DNA of 64,000 bases. Origin: Dyadobacter psychrophilus. GTDB lineage: Bacteria; Bacteroidota; Bacteroidia; Cytophagales; Spirosomataceae. The notes below the pieces were generated by a model. That model was not told the DNA's origin. It saw nothing but the letters and a program-made list of their open reading frames with translations, and did not search any database. Location of the stretch: positions 1,116,001 to 1,180,000 of the forward strand of contig NZ_FUZA01000001.1 of assembly GCF_900167945.1 (NCBI RefSeq), written 5' to 3'. A program made the translations under genes and the position numbers. Shown here in pieces: positions 16,371-25,317 of the stretch (the first letter of the stretch is position 1; each line of letters starts with the position of its first letter).

Positions 16371-19340
16371 ATGCTACTCAACTGTCACTCTTATTTCAGC
16401 CTTCGTTTTGGGACTATTCCCGAACAGGAATTGCTTCAAATAAGCCGGGAAAACGGTTATGGCTGCATTGCACTGACCGATATAAACAATACATCCGGTT
16501 GCCTGAACTTCATCAGGATGGCACCAAAATATGACATTAAACCAATCGTTGGAATTGATTTTCGTAATGGCGTGAAACAGCAATTTGTGGGATTAGCTAA
16601 AAATAATGCAGGGTTTCAGGAGCTGAATGCTTACCTGTCGCGACATTCTTTGTTAAAAGAAGCATATCCGAATGAAGCGCCCGAACTCCAAAACGCCATT
16701 TTCATTTACCCATTTGAAAATCTTTCCACAGAGAAAAAAGAGACACTATTACCCCATGAATACATCGGCATTGCACAAAAAGACTTAAACAAGATCCGCT
16801 TTTCACCCTTGTTCAAGCATAAGGAAAAGCTTGTTGTGATGCAGCCATTGAGTTTTCGAAATAAGCGCGATTTCAACATGCACCGCCTTTTGCGCTCTAT
16901 TGATGGCAATACATTATTGAGCAAACTGTCGCCGACAGAAACGGCCGAGGAAACAGAGCAGATCATGCCATTGAAGGTGCTTGAATATCATTTCAAAGAA
17001 AAAGACCTTGATTTCATCATCCGGAATACCGAAAAGCTGATGGAGGAATGCAGCATTCACTTCAATTTCGGTGACGACCGGGAGCATCAGAATTTGCGGG
17101 TTTACGGCAAAAGTGCAAAGGACGATTACCAGAAACTGAATTCCCTCAGTTATCAGGCATTAGGTTATCGATACGGCGAGCAGGTCACGGACGAGATCTT
17201 TGACCGGATCGCAATGGAACTGGATCTGATTCAAAAGCAAAATTTCGTCCCGTTTTTCCTGGTTAACCATGATATTGTGAGCTATGCACGCAGAAAAGGA
17301 TATTACTATGTGGGCCGTGGAAGTGGGGCAAACAGCATTGTGGCTTACTTGCTGAATATCACCAACGTTGACCCCATTGAACTCGATCTTTATTTTGAAC
17401 GGTTCATTAACCTTCACCGGAAAAATCCGCCCGATTTTGACATCGACTTCTCATGGCGTGACCGCGAGGATGTAACGCAATATATTTTTGACACCTTCGG
17501 TAAAAACGGCCAGGCGTCGCTATTGGCAACATATAGCACTTTTCAACACAGCGCTGCCGTTCGTGAGCTCGGTAAGGTGTTTGGTTTGCCAGCTTACGAG
17601 ATTGACACTTTGAGCAATGGAAAATTTGACCCGAAAAAACTGGATCAGATATCCAGCCTGGTAATCCGGTATGCAGGTTATTTACAAGACAATAATCAGC
17701 CGAACCATTTGAGCATTCACGCGGGCGGAATCCTGATCTCCGAGCGACCTATACATTATTTCACGGCCACGGATGTGCCGCCAAAAGGATTTCCTACCAC
17801 GCAATTCGACATGGTCATTGCGGAAGACGTCGGGCTGAATAAATATGACATTCTTGGACAGCGGGGCCTGGCCAAGATCAAGGAAACTTTGGAAGTAATC
17901 CGTTACAATCGCCCCGACGAGCAACCGATTGACATTGACGACGTAAAAAAGTTTAAGACTGATCCAAAAATCAATGACCTGATCAAGCGTGCGCAATGCA
18001 TTGGCTGCTTTTATGTGGAATCACCCGCCATGCGTATGCTTTTGCGCAAGCTCGAAGTTGATAATTATCTTGGATTGGTCGCAGCCAGCTCCATTATCAG
18101 GCCCGGCGTGGCAAAAAGTGGTATGATGCGTGAATATATCTTACGCCACCAAAATCCCGAAAAAGTTCAGGAAGCACACCCCGAATTATTAAAACTGATG
18201 CCCGAAACTTATGGCATTATGGTTTACCAGGAAGATGTGATCAAGGTTGCACATTATTTCGCTAAGCTTACTTTGGGCGAAGCAGATGTAATCAGGCGGG
18301 GAATGAGCGGCAAATTTCGTGGTCGTGATGAATTTGAGCGGGTAAAGAAAAAGTATTTTAAAAACTGCTCCGATATGGGTTACGAGCCGCAGACGACGCA
18401 GGAAATCTGGAACCAGATCGCAAGTTTTGCGGGCTATGCTTTCGCAAAAGGACATTCTGCTTCCTATGCTGTGGAAAGTTACCAAACCCTTTTCCTCAAA
18501 GCCTATTATCCATTGGAATACATGGTGGCGGTGCTGAACAATGGTGGCGGATTTTATGCGCCTGAGTTATATCTGCACGAAGCACGCATGATGGGCGCTA
18601 CGATTATGGCACCGTGCGTAAACCATAGTAATGCCCAGGCGGTGATAAAAGGAAAAGACATTTACCTGGGATTACAGTTTTTGAATGAAATCGAGGAAAA
18701 AACCATACTGAGAATCGTTTCCGCGAGAGAGCAGGAAGGAGAATTTCTGTCACTGAACAATTTCATCGACCGTGTGGCTATTTCGATCGAACAATTGACG
18801 ATCCTGATCCGGATAGATGCATTCAGGTTTACCGGGATTAACAAGAAAACATTGCTTTGGAAAGCGCATTTCAGGCTTAGTAAAACACCGTCAAAAGTGC
18901 CGCAAAAGCAGCTATTCCACTCCGAAGTGAAAGATTACCAGCTGCCTACATTCCATTCGTCGCCTATTGACGACGCTTATGACCAGATTGAACTACTAGG
19001 TTTTGCGCTTTGCAGTCCTTTTGATCTTTTAAAAAATGCATTGCCGAAAAGCGTCATGAGCAAGGATCTGCATGTTTATGTGAATCGGGAAGTTGTGCAA
19101 TATGGCTATCTGGTTGCGGTCAAAAATACGCGAACGGCGAGGGGTGAAACGATGCAATTCGGAACATTTCTGGATCAGGAAGGGCAGTTTATCGACACAG
19201 TCCATTTCCCGCAAGTAGCAGCAAAATTCAATTTTTCGGTGAAGGGAGTCTATAAAATCCGGGGCGTTGTAACAGAAGAATTTGGTTTTCTGACCGTTGA
19301 GGTCATTGAGATTACAAGAATGGATTCAGCAACGCGATAG
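16371..19340 (+). CDS. DNA polymerase III alpha-type polymerase (DnaE2-like, mutagenesis cassette)
   Basis: C-family replicative-type polymerase of 989 residues, shorter than housekeeping DnaE (about 1160) and near the size of error-prone DnaE2. An N-terminal PHP domain starts MLLNCHSYFSLRFG, where the usual His-x-His reads Asn-Cys-His, so its metal site is partly degenerate. The polymerase aspartates are in PPDFDIDFSW (near 354) and KYDILGQRGL. A C-terminal OB-fold block (YLVAVKNTRTARGETMQFG) is present. It lies in the same direction as the Y-family polymerase, with only higBA between them. By analogy with imuA-imuB-dnaE2 it should perform damage-induced bypass synthesis. Confidence 0.88.
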   Translation: MLLNCHSYFSLRFGTIPEQELLQISRENGYGCIALTDINNTSGCLNFIRMAPKYDIKPIVGIDFRNGVKQQFVGLAKNNAGFQELNAYLSRHSLLKEAYPNEAPELQNAIFIYPFENLSTEKKETLLPHEYIGIAQKDLNKIRFSPLFKHKEKLVVMQPLSFRNKRDFNMHRLLRSIDGNTLLSKLSPTETAEETEQIMPLKVLEYHFKEKDLDFIIRNTEKLMEECSIHFNFGDDREHQNLRVYGKSAKDDYQKLNSLSYQALGYRYGEQVTDEIFDRIAMELDLIQKQNFVPFFLVNHDIVSYARRKGYYYVGRGSGANSIVAYLLNITNVDPIELDLYFERFINLHRKNPPDFDIDFSWRDREDVTQYIFDTFGKNGQASLLATYSTFQHSAAVRELGKVFGLPAYEIDTLSNGKFDPKKLDQISSLVIRYAGYLQDNNQPNHLSIHAGGILISERPIHYFTATDVPPKGFPTTQFDMVIAEDVGLNKYDILGQRGLAKIKETLEVIRYNRPDEQPIDIDDVKKFKTDPKINDLIKRAQCIGCFYVESPAMRMLLRKLEVDNYLGLVAASSIIRPGVAKSGMMREYILRHQNPEKVQEAHPELLKLMPETYGIMVYQEDVIKVAHYFAKLTLGEADVIRRGMSGKFRGRDEFERVKKKYFKNCSDMGYEPQTTQEIWNQIASFAGYAFAKGHSASYAVESYQTLFLKAYYPLEYMVAVLNNGGGFYAPELYLHEARMMGATIMAPCVNHSNAQAVIKGKDIYLGLQFLNEIEEKTILRIVSAREQEGEFLSLNNFIDRVAISIEQLTILIRIDAFRFTGINKKTLLWKAHFRLSKTPSKVPQKQLFHSEVKDYQLPTFHSSPIDDAYDQIELLGFALCSPFDLLKNALPKSVMSKDLHVYVNREVVQYGYLVAVKNTRTARGETMQFGTFLDQEGQFIDTVHFPQVAAKFNFSVKGVYKIRGVVTEEFGFLTVEVIEITRMDSATR

Positions 19341-19477
19341 ATAATCGGAAAAATCCCGAAAGAATGATTGATGCGTGCGGCGCTGTGATAATTCTGAACC
19401 ACGTTTTACGTTTTTATCCAGCGTTTAGCAGTTAAAGCGCTATCTTGATTGTACCAAAATCTCTGAACATCACAAAT

Positions 19478-19936
19478 ATGAAAATGCGAATCTACCTTTT
19501 GATAGCAACGTCCTGCATCTTAGCGTCATGCGCGAAAAAAGAGTCTGAATCTACGACGGTAGTTGAAGATGATGAAATGCCGCGCGCTGCATGCTATGCA
19601 TACATTACCGAAAAAGATTCTGCGTTCCTGCAAATTAATATAACATCTGACAGCATGGTCAACGGTGATTTGGAATATAAACTGTTTGAAAAAGATCAAA
19701 ATCGCGGTAAAATCGATGGAAGGCTTCATGGTGATACCTTGTTAGCCAACTACAAATTCATGTCGGAAGGCGTTGAATCGACACGCGAAGTCGCTTTTTT
19801 GAGAAAAGACGGCAACTGGGTGGAAGGGTTTGGTCCTGCTGCGGAAAAAAACGGCTCGATACAATTCAGTGACCGCTCTAAATTGGATTTTGCCAAAGGT
19901 TTGGTATTTAAAACTGCCGCGTGTCCATCATTTTGA
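19478..19936 (+). CDS. hypothetical lipoprotein
   Basis: Protein of 152 residues starting MKMRIYLLIATSCILASCAKK, a clear lipoprotein signal with the lipid-bearing Cys near residue 18. The mature part is acidic at first (ESESTTVVEDDEMPRAACYAYI) and then beta-rich, with DLEYKLFEKDQNRGKIDGRL and FKTAACPSF at the end. I recognise no domain beyond general similarity to small lipoproteins of Bacteroidota. I start at 19478 because an upstream in-frame start at 19445 would bury the signal peptide. It is transcribed alone between the polymerase and the M16 protease genes. Confidence 0.75.
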   Translation: MKMRIYLLIATSCILASCAKKESESTTVVEDDEMPRAACYAYITEKDSAFLQINITSDSMVNGDLEYKLFEKDQNRGKIDGRLHGDTLLANYKFMSEGVESTREVAFLRKDGNWVEGFGPAAEKNGSIQFSDRSKLDFAKGLVFKTAACPSF

Positions 19937-19999
19937 GAAAGTCGGGACTTTTTAAATATCTTTCGCCCTCCTGAATGCTATCAATTTAAAATAAAAGAA

Positions 20000-22810
20000 A
20001 TGAAAAAGGCGCTGATCGCTTTGTATATAGCCGGACTTGGAATAGGTCCTTTGAATGTTGCTTTTGCACAAGATCTTTCAACACAAAAAGTCCCGCTAGA
20101 CCCTGGCGTGCGGACTGGGAAGCTCAAAAACGGGATAACCTATTATATCAGAAAAAATGCCGAACCGAAAAATCGTGCTGAACTGCGCCTCGCGGTAAAG
20201 GCCGGATCGGTTTTGGAAACCGATGCTCAACAAGGCTTGGCGCACTTTATGGAGCACATGAATTTCAACGGGACTACCAATTTTCCTAAAAATGAGCTGG
20301 TTAACTTTCTGCAAAAGACAGGCGTGCGTTTCGGTGCAGATCTGAACGCTTACACCGGGTTTGATGAAACCGTTTACATGCTTCCCATCCCAACCGATTC
20401 CGCGGGATTGCTCGATAAGGGGTTGCAAGTGCTTGAAGATTGGGCACATGGAGCATTGCTGGATCCATCTGAAATTGAAAAGGAACGAGGCGTAGTGCTA
20501 GAAGAATCCAGAATGGGCCGTGGGGCGCAGCAACGAATGCGCGATAAATTCTTGAAAGTGATCCTGAATAATTCGCGTTATGCGGAGCGTCTTCCGATCG
20601 GGAAAGACAGCATTTTGAAAAGCTTTAAACCGGAAACCATAAAAGCATTTTACCAGGATTGGTATCGCCCTGACCTGATGGCAGTAATCGCGGTTGGGGA
20701 TTTTGATGTGGATAAAGTAGAAGCTACGATCAAGCAGAAATTCAGCTCGATACCAGTTCCCGTTAATGCTAAAAAGCGCACCAAATATGCGATCCCATTG
20801 GATGGGTCCACAAAAGTGGCGATTGTCACAGATAGTGAATATCCCCAAAACCTGATCCAGCTTATTTACAAGCAACCTAACAGCAAGACAAAATCGCTGA
20901 AAGATGTGCGCGATAATTTTGGCCAAGGTTTGTACAATGCAATGATGTCGCAACGGATGCAGGAGCTGACCCAGAAGGCAAATCCACCGTTTCTTTATGG
21001 CGACAGTCAGTATGGTGATTTCCTGGGCGACCTGGATTCTTACACATCCATCGCTTTGGCGAAGGACGCCGCTTCCATGAAAACCGCGCTGACTGTGCTA
21101 CTAGAAGAAAATGTGCGCGTTCAGAAATTTGGCTTTACGCAGCCGGAGCTGGATCGTGCCAAGAAAGACTTTTATACAGCCATTGAGCAATATTATAAGG
21201 AACGGGATAAAACCAAATCCGCAGAACACGTGCAGGAATATCTCGACCACTTCCTGCATGAGAAACCTTATATGGGCGCCGAAATGTATTTTGAATTTGT
21301 AAAAAAACACTTGGACGGCGTTTCCCTGGCAGAAATAAATGCTTTGGCAAAAAAATACATTACAGATAAAAACAGGGCTGTGGTGGTAATGGGCCCGGAA
21401 AAAAATAAGGATGAATTGCCCAAAGAAGCCGAAATCCGCAAATTATTAGCAGAGGCCGGTAAAGACGTGACGGCTTATGTAGATGACGTCGTGGACGCTC
21501 CATTACTGCCCGACGAGCCTAAACCAGGAAAAGTTACCAGCGAAAAAACATTGGAAAAGTTGGGCGTAACCGAGTTGACTTTATCCAATGGAGTGAAGGT
21601 TTTACTGAAACCGACCGACTTCAAAAATGACGAAATTCTGATCAAAGCTACGGGTAAAGGCGGCTATTCGCTGTTTGCAGACGAGCGCGAAACCGGAATT
21701 TTTACGAGTTACCTGATTCAATCAGGCGGTGTTGGGCCATATAGTCAAACCCAGCTGCAAAAATTTCTGGCAGGAAAAACCGCAAGCGCCGGTCCATATG
21801 TGAGTGAGCTGACGGAAGGAATAGGCGGTAGCACGAGCCCGAAAGATCTGGAAACGACATTGCAGCTGATATACGCCTACTTCACCGCGCCAAGAAAAGA
21901 TGCGGACGTAGTCACCGGGATTCTGGCGAACCAAAAAGCATATCTGGAAAATATGCAGAAAACTTTAACGCCAGAAAAAGTCTATTCTGACTCGCTGAAT
22001 GCCGTTTTGACAAGCAATAATCCCAAACGCAGACCATTAAAACCGGAAAGCATCGACAAAGTCAGCCTGGATCATGCGGTGGAAATGTACAAGGACCGGT
22101 TTTCAGATGCATCCGATTTTGTCTTCACATTCGTTGGCGCATTCAAACCGGAAGAAATCAAGCCGCTGCTTGAAAAATACATCGGCGGACTGCCTTCCAC
22201 TGACCGCGATGATACATTCAAACATCCCAATATTTTCCCACCAAAAGGGACTATCGACAAGACAATCTACAAAGGTTTGGAGCCAAAAAGTCGTGTTACA
22301 TTGATTTCGAGCGGTGAGTATGAATACAGTCCGGAAAATAATATCCAGATCGAAGCATTGCAGGAAGTGCTGCAAATTAAGCTTATAGAGGCCCTGCGGG
22401 AAGAAGAAAGTGGCGTTTATGGCGTGAGTGTCTCGGAAAGCACCGACAAGTTCCCGTCAGGACATTACCGTTTTAGCATTGGTTTTGGCTGTGCGCCTGA
22501 GAATGTGGATAAGCTTGTAAAACGCGCAAGAGAAGAAGTGAGCAAGGTTAAGCAGAATGGTGCCGATCCAAAAGACATTGAAAAGTTCGTAGCAGAAACA
22601 CAGCGTAAGACAGAAACGGCGCTTAAAACGAACAATTTCTGGCTGGATTACCTGGACGATAACACTTTCCTGGGTGATGACCTGGATGAAATTTTCTTGC
22701 AGGAAAAGTTATTGAAGTCAATTACCGTTGCCAGCACAAAAGCCGCAGCAGAAAAGTATTTCAGTGATAACAACTTTATCAAGGTTGTCCTGATGCCTGA
22801 GAAAAAGTAA
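20000..22810 (+). CDS. M16-family zinc metallopeptidase, periplasmic
   Basis: Predicted exported insulinase/pitrilysin-type protease of 936 residues containing two tandem M16 units. The signal peptide is MKKALIALYIAGLGIGPLNVAFAQ. The inverted zinc motif HFMEH gives His82, Glu85 and His86, and ALLDPSEIEKERGVVLEE supplies the distal acidic ligand. The second half, from about residue 520, is a non-catalytic M16 unit including the REEESGVYGVSVS block. Such proteases degrade peptides in the periplasm. It is a single gene closed by a strong hairpin at 22828-22860. Confidence 0.92.
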   Translation: MKKALIALYIAGLGIGPLNVAFAQDLSTQKVPLDPGVRTGKLKNGITYYIRKNAEPKNRAELRLAVKAGSVLETDAQQGLAHFMEHMNFNGTTNFPKNELVNFLQKTGVRFGADLNAYTGFDETVYMLPIPTDSAGLLDKGLQVLEDWAHGALLDPSEIEKERGVVLEESRMGRGAQQRMRDKFLKVILNNSRYAERLPIGKDSILKSFKPETIKAFYQDWYRPDLMAVIAVGDFDVDKVEATIKQKFSSIPVPVNAKKRTKYAIPLDGSTKVAIVTDSEYPQNLIQLIYKQPNSKTKSLKDVRDNFGQGLYNAMMSQRMQELTQKANPPFLYGDSQYGDFLGDLDSYTSIALAKDAASMKTALTVLLEENVRVQKFGFTQPELDRAKKDFYTAIEQYYKERDKTKSAEHVQEYLDHFLHEKPYMGAEMYFEFVKKHLDGVSLAEINALAKKYITDKNRAVVVMGPEKNKDELPKEAEIRKLLAEAGKDVTAYVDDVVDAPLLPDEPKPGKVTSEKTLEKLGVTELTLSNGVKVLLKPTDFKNDEILIKATGKGGYSLFADERETGIFTSYLIQSGGVGPYSQTQLQKFLAGKTASAGPYVSELTEGIGGSTSPKDLETTLQLIYAYFTAPRKDADVVTGILANQKAYLENMQKTLTPEKVYSDSLNAVLTSNNPKRRPLKPESIDKVSLDHAVEMYKDRFSDASDFVFTFVGAFKPEEIKPLLEKYIGGLPSTDRDDTFKHPNIFPPKGTIDKTIYKGLEPKSRVTLISSGEYEYSPENNIQIEALQEVLQIKLIEALREEESGVYGVSVSESTDKFPSGHYRFSIGFGCAPENVDKLVKRAREEVSKVKQNGADPKDIEKFVAETQRKTETALKTNNFWLDYLDDNTFLGDDLDEIFLQEKLLKSITVASTKAAAEKYFSDNNFIKVVLMPEKK

Positions 22811-22827
22811 GATAATATCTTGATATC

Positions 22828-22860
22828 AAGGAAGATGCATCAAATTATTGCATCTTCCTT
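22828..22860. terminator. bidirectional terminator between M16 and DUF3820 genes
   Basis: Twelve-base perfect arms (AAGGAAGATGCA at 22828-22839 and its complement at 22849-22860) enclose a nine-base loop. The right arm also encodes the last residues of the convergent DUF3820 gene. Confidence 0.7.
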
Positions 22861-23078
22861 AATCTGTGAAGGAGCTCCCCTAGCCCATTGATCTGTATCT
22901 CGTACATTGTGCTGAGCAACATTCCGAGTTTTCCCGCCGGAAAGCCCTGCCGCTGAAACCATTCCAGATAAGAAACCGGCAAGTCTGCAATCAATGTGTC
23001 TTTATATTTCCCGAAAGGCATTTTATATTTTAGCAATTCCTTCAAAATCGCTGGATCGGGGACTGAAATTTCCTCCAT
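22845..23078 (-). CDS. DUF3820 family protein
   Basis: Small cytoplasmic protein of 77 residues. MPFGKYKDTLIADLPVSYLEW is the DUF3820 signature, a fold also seen near exonuclease-like proteins in which the FGKY block is conserved. No biochemical function is established. It starts 11 bases after the pncB stop on the same strand, so it is probably co-transcribed with pncB. Confidence 0.88.
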   Translation of the reverse strand: MEEISVPDPAILKELLKYKMPFGKYKDTLIADLPVSYLEWFQRQGFPAGKLGMLLSTMYEIQINGLGELLHRLRKMQ

Positions 23079-23089
23079 AGTAATGTATT

Positions 23090-24559
23090 TTAAGATTCGT
23101 TGGCGGCGCGTAATTTCAAAATAAGATTTGTCTTTAAATCAAAAAGGTCTTTTTCCAAACCAACAGGATATGTATGCGGATTAACAAAGCGTTTGATGCC
23201 TTTGTGAAAATTCGAAAGTTGATCCTGCACGCGAGTCCTCGTGTCGTGAACAGACGGCAAGCTGTAAACCAAATAACCTTTGGCAAAAATTGGCACTAAT
23301 AAATCCTCAAAGGCGGCTTGCTCTGAAAATGATCTGTTTCTGGTAAAATCATAAGGATCAACCATTGTTGCCTTGCCGGTCAGAGGCGTTTCGATGTTGA
23401 AAATCATATCAGACAAAAATCCTTTTGCATCTTTAAAGCGGCGCACCTGCTGGATTCCAGGCGTTGAGACCTTAATTGCCTGCTCAGATAACTTCAATTT
23501 GTAATCCCACTCACCCGATTCCGAACGAATTGCGGCCAGCTTGTAAACGCCGCCGAGTGCCGGCTGGTCATATGCTGTAACGAGTTTTGTGCCTATTCCC
23601 CACACATTGATTTTGGCTCCCTGGATCTTTAAGCTGTCCATAATGTGCTCGTCAAGGTCGTTGCTGGCTACAATGTTGGTTTTTTCAAAACCTGCATCAT
23701 CGAGTAATTTCCGGGCTTCAATGCTTAAATACGCTAAATCGCCGGAATCCAGCCGGATTCCGTTCAGATCGTAACCTCGCTCACGAAGCTGCTGTCCGGT
23801 TTTGATAGCATGGCGCACGCCATTGAGCGAATCGTATGTGTCCACGAGCAGCGTCACATTGTTTGGCATATACTGCGCGTAGGTCTCAAATGACTCCAAT
23901 TCGCTGTCAAACGACATGACCCAGCTGTGCGCATGCGTTCCTTTTACCGGAATGTCATAAAGTTTACCCGCGATCACATTGGAAGTCGCATCAAAACCGC
24001 CGATATACGCCGCCCGGCTTGCCGTTACACCCCCGTCAGGGCCTTGCGCCCGCCGCAGACCAAATTCGAGAAGCGAATCATCTTTGGCGACCAGACGCAT
24101 TCGGGCTGCTTTCGTAGCAATGAGCGATTGAAAATTAATGAGATTCAATAATGGCGTTTCCAGCAGCTGACATTGTAAAATAGGGCCCTGAATGCGCAGC
24201 AGCGGCTCATTCGGGAAAACTGCAGTCCCTTCGGGAATGGCGTCGATACTGCAAGCAAATGCTATGTTTTTGAGATAATCCAAAAAACCTGGTTCAAACA
24301 GCTTTTCGCCATCATTTCCAGTAATAGACCCAACATAGGCAAGGTCTTCTTCGCTAAACCGATAATCATTCAGATAATCAATGACGCTGCTCAGGCCGCA
24401 GGCAATAGTGAAACCGCCTTGAAACGGATGCTTTCTAAAATAAAGATTAAAAACCGCTTCTTGCTCCGCTTTTCCGGCTTTCCAATAGCCATATGCCATT
24501 GTAAGTTGATATAAATCAGTGAGTAAGCTTAGTGATGTGTTGTATAATTGATTAATCAT
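23090..24559 (-). CDS. pncB: nicotinate phosphoribosyltransferase
   Basis: Enzyme of 489 residues that makes nicotinate mononucleotide from nicotinate and PRPP in NAD salvage. SLLTDLYQLTMAYGYWKAGK is the typical start, GLRRAQGPDGG carries active-site residues, GTHAHSWVMSF holds the phosphorylated-His region and NGIRLDSGDLAYLS is the phosphate-binding block. Length fits the bacterial family. A fragment of an ABC-transporter gene lies directly upstream, so the promoter must be in the 40 bases or so in between or inside that fragment. Confidence 0.95.
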   Translation of the reverse strand: MINQLYNTSLSLLTDLYQLTMAYGYWKAGKAEQEAVFNLYFRKHPFQGGFTIACGLSSVIDYLNDYRFSEEDLAYVGSITGNDGEKLFEPGFLDYLKNIAFACSIDAIPEGTAVFPNEPLLRIQGPILQCQLLETPLLNLINFQSLIATKAARMRLVAKDDSLLEFGLRRAQGPDGGVTASRAAYIGGFDATSNVIAGKLYDIPVKGTHAHSWVMSFDSELESFETYAQYMPNNVTLLVDTYDSLNGVRHAIKTGQQLRERGYDLNGIRLDSGDLAYLSIEARKLLDDAGFEKTNIVASNDLDEHIMDSLKIQGAKINVWGIGTKLVTAYDQPALGGVYKLAAIRSESGEWDYKLKLSEQAIKVSTPGIQQVRRFKDAKGFLSDMIFNIETPLTGKATMVDPYDFTRNRSFSEQAAFEDLLVPIFAKGYLVYSLPSVHDTRTRVQDQLSNFHKGIKRFVNPHTYPVGLEKDLFDLKTNLILKLRAANES

Positions 24560-24599
24560 CCCGCATTTTGATACATTATGAAGGGACTAATTAATAAAA

Positions 24600-24755
24600 T
24601 TAATTGACACTTTCTTCCAGCGCCGGAAATTGCTGTTTCCACATTTCGTAATATTTACCCTTTTTACTTAACAGCTTCTTATGGCTTCCTTCTTCGATCA
24701 ATGTTCCTTTTTCGAGCACTACAATTGATCCGAAAATTTGCCCTTTAAGTGTTTT
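24600..24755 (-). pseudogene. 3' remnant of an ABC-transporter ATPase gene
   Basis: The minus strand here reads GSIVVLEKGTLIEEGSHKKL, then a KGKYYEMWKQQF tail and a stop at 24600-24602. This is the C-terminal end of an ABC exporter ATPase, after the switch His (normal pattern DRIIVLEKGxIVEEGTHEEL). An in-frame TGA at 24756-24758 and loss of all upstream motifs show that only about 51 codons remain. It is not a copy of the exporter at 11473, whose end reads RIVVLDEGKIIEQGTHTEL. Confidence 0.7.
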
Positions 24756-24993
24756 TCAAAACTTTTTTTCCAAAATCTACAATTGCCTGCTGGAAGAGAC
24801 AAATTGCGCAAACAGCGTTCCGTTTCCCTGACAATCAACCGATTAATTTAACATTTCTAATTTACCGTGTTATTTATCACATAGATATTGCGGGAATGTA
24901 ATCACCGGATAGTGGAAAAAATGATCTTTTCGCCCCTGTTAAATCGTATATCTCTCAACAAATGAGGTTTCTTGTTCACTAAAACGACGTTTC
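24756..24993. other. AT-rich intergenic stretch upstream of the XRE gene
   Basis: No further ABC-like coding sequence, RNA gene or strong hairpin was seen here. It presumably holds the promoter of the regulator at 24994, but I cannot point to a clear -33/-7 pair. Confidence 0.4.
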
Positions 24994-25251
24994 ATGAACG
25001 AATCGATAGACACGAGGATCAGGTCTGTAGCATTGAATATCAGAAAGATCAGGGAGTACAGAAATTATACACAAGAGTATCTGGCGATGAAGTTGGGCAT
25101 TTCACAAAATGCATATAGTAAGATAGAGTTGGGTTACACACGCATCACGCTGGAACGTCTCATTCAGATTTCGCACATCCTGGACGTGGATACTGTGGAT
25201 TTGCTAAGCGCAAACGCAGAAGATCTGGTTCGGTTGCACACCACAAAATGA
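24994..25251 (+). CDS. small XRE-family HTH regulator
   Basis: DNA-binding protein of 85 residues made of one Cro/C1-type helix-turn-helix. IRKIREYRNYTQEYLAMKLG, then QNAYSKIELGYTRITLERLI, are helices 1-4, and a short tail (VDTVDLLSANAEDLVRLH) follows. It has no sensory or dimerisation domain beyond this. Stand-alone proteins of this type are common in Cytophagales and often act as housekeeping or stress regulators; the target is unknown. It is flanked by the ABC remnant and a strong terminator and has no partner gene, so a toxin-antitoxin role is not supported. Confidence 0.85.
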   Translation: MNESIDTRIRSVALNIRKIREYRNYTQEYLAMKLGISQNAYSKIELGYTRITLERLIQISHILDVDTVDLLSANAEDLVRLHTTK

Positions 25252-25265
25252 TGTCATGACATATG

Positions 25266-25302
25266 AAAAAGGGCCGCCTCGTTCAGAAGCAGCCCTTTTT
25301 TT
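25266..25302. terminator. bidirectional terminator between XRE gene and glyS
   Basis: AAAAAGGGC-C-GC at 25266-25277 pairs with GC-A-GCCCTTTTT at 25289-25300 with one internal mismatch and an 11-base loop, and T runs on. A-rich and T-rich flanks let it serve both convergent genes. Confidence 0.8.
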
Positions 25303-25317
25303 GTTGCCTTATATATA

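Noticed and set aside
24994..25251. XRE protein as antitoxin of a toxin-antitoxin pair
   Set aside because: No partner gene is on either side; a terminator follows directly and an ABC fragment precedes it.
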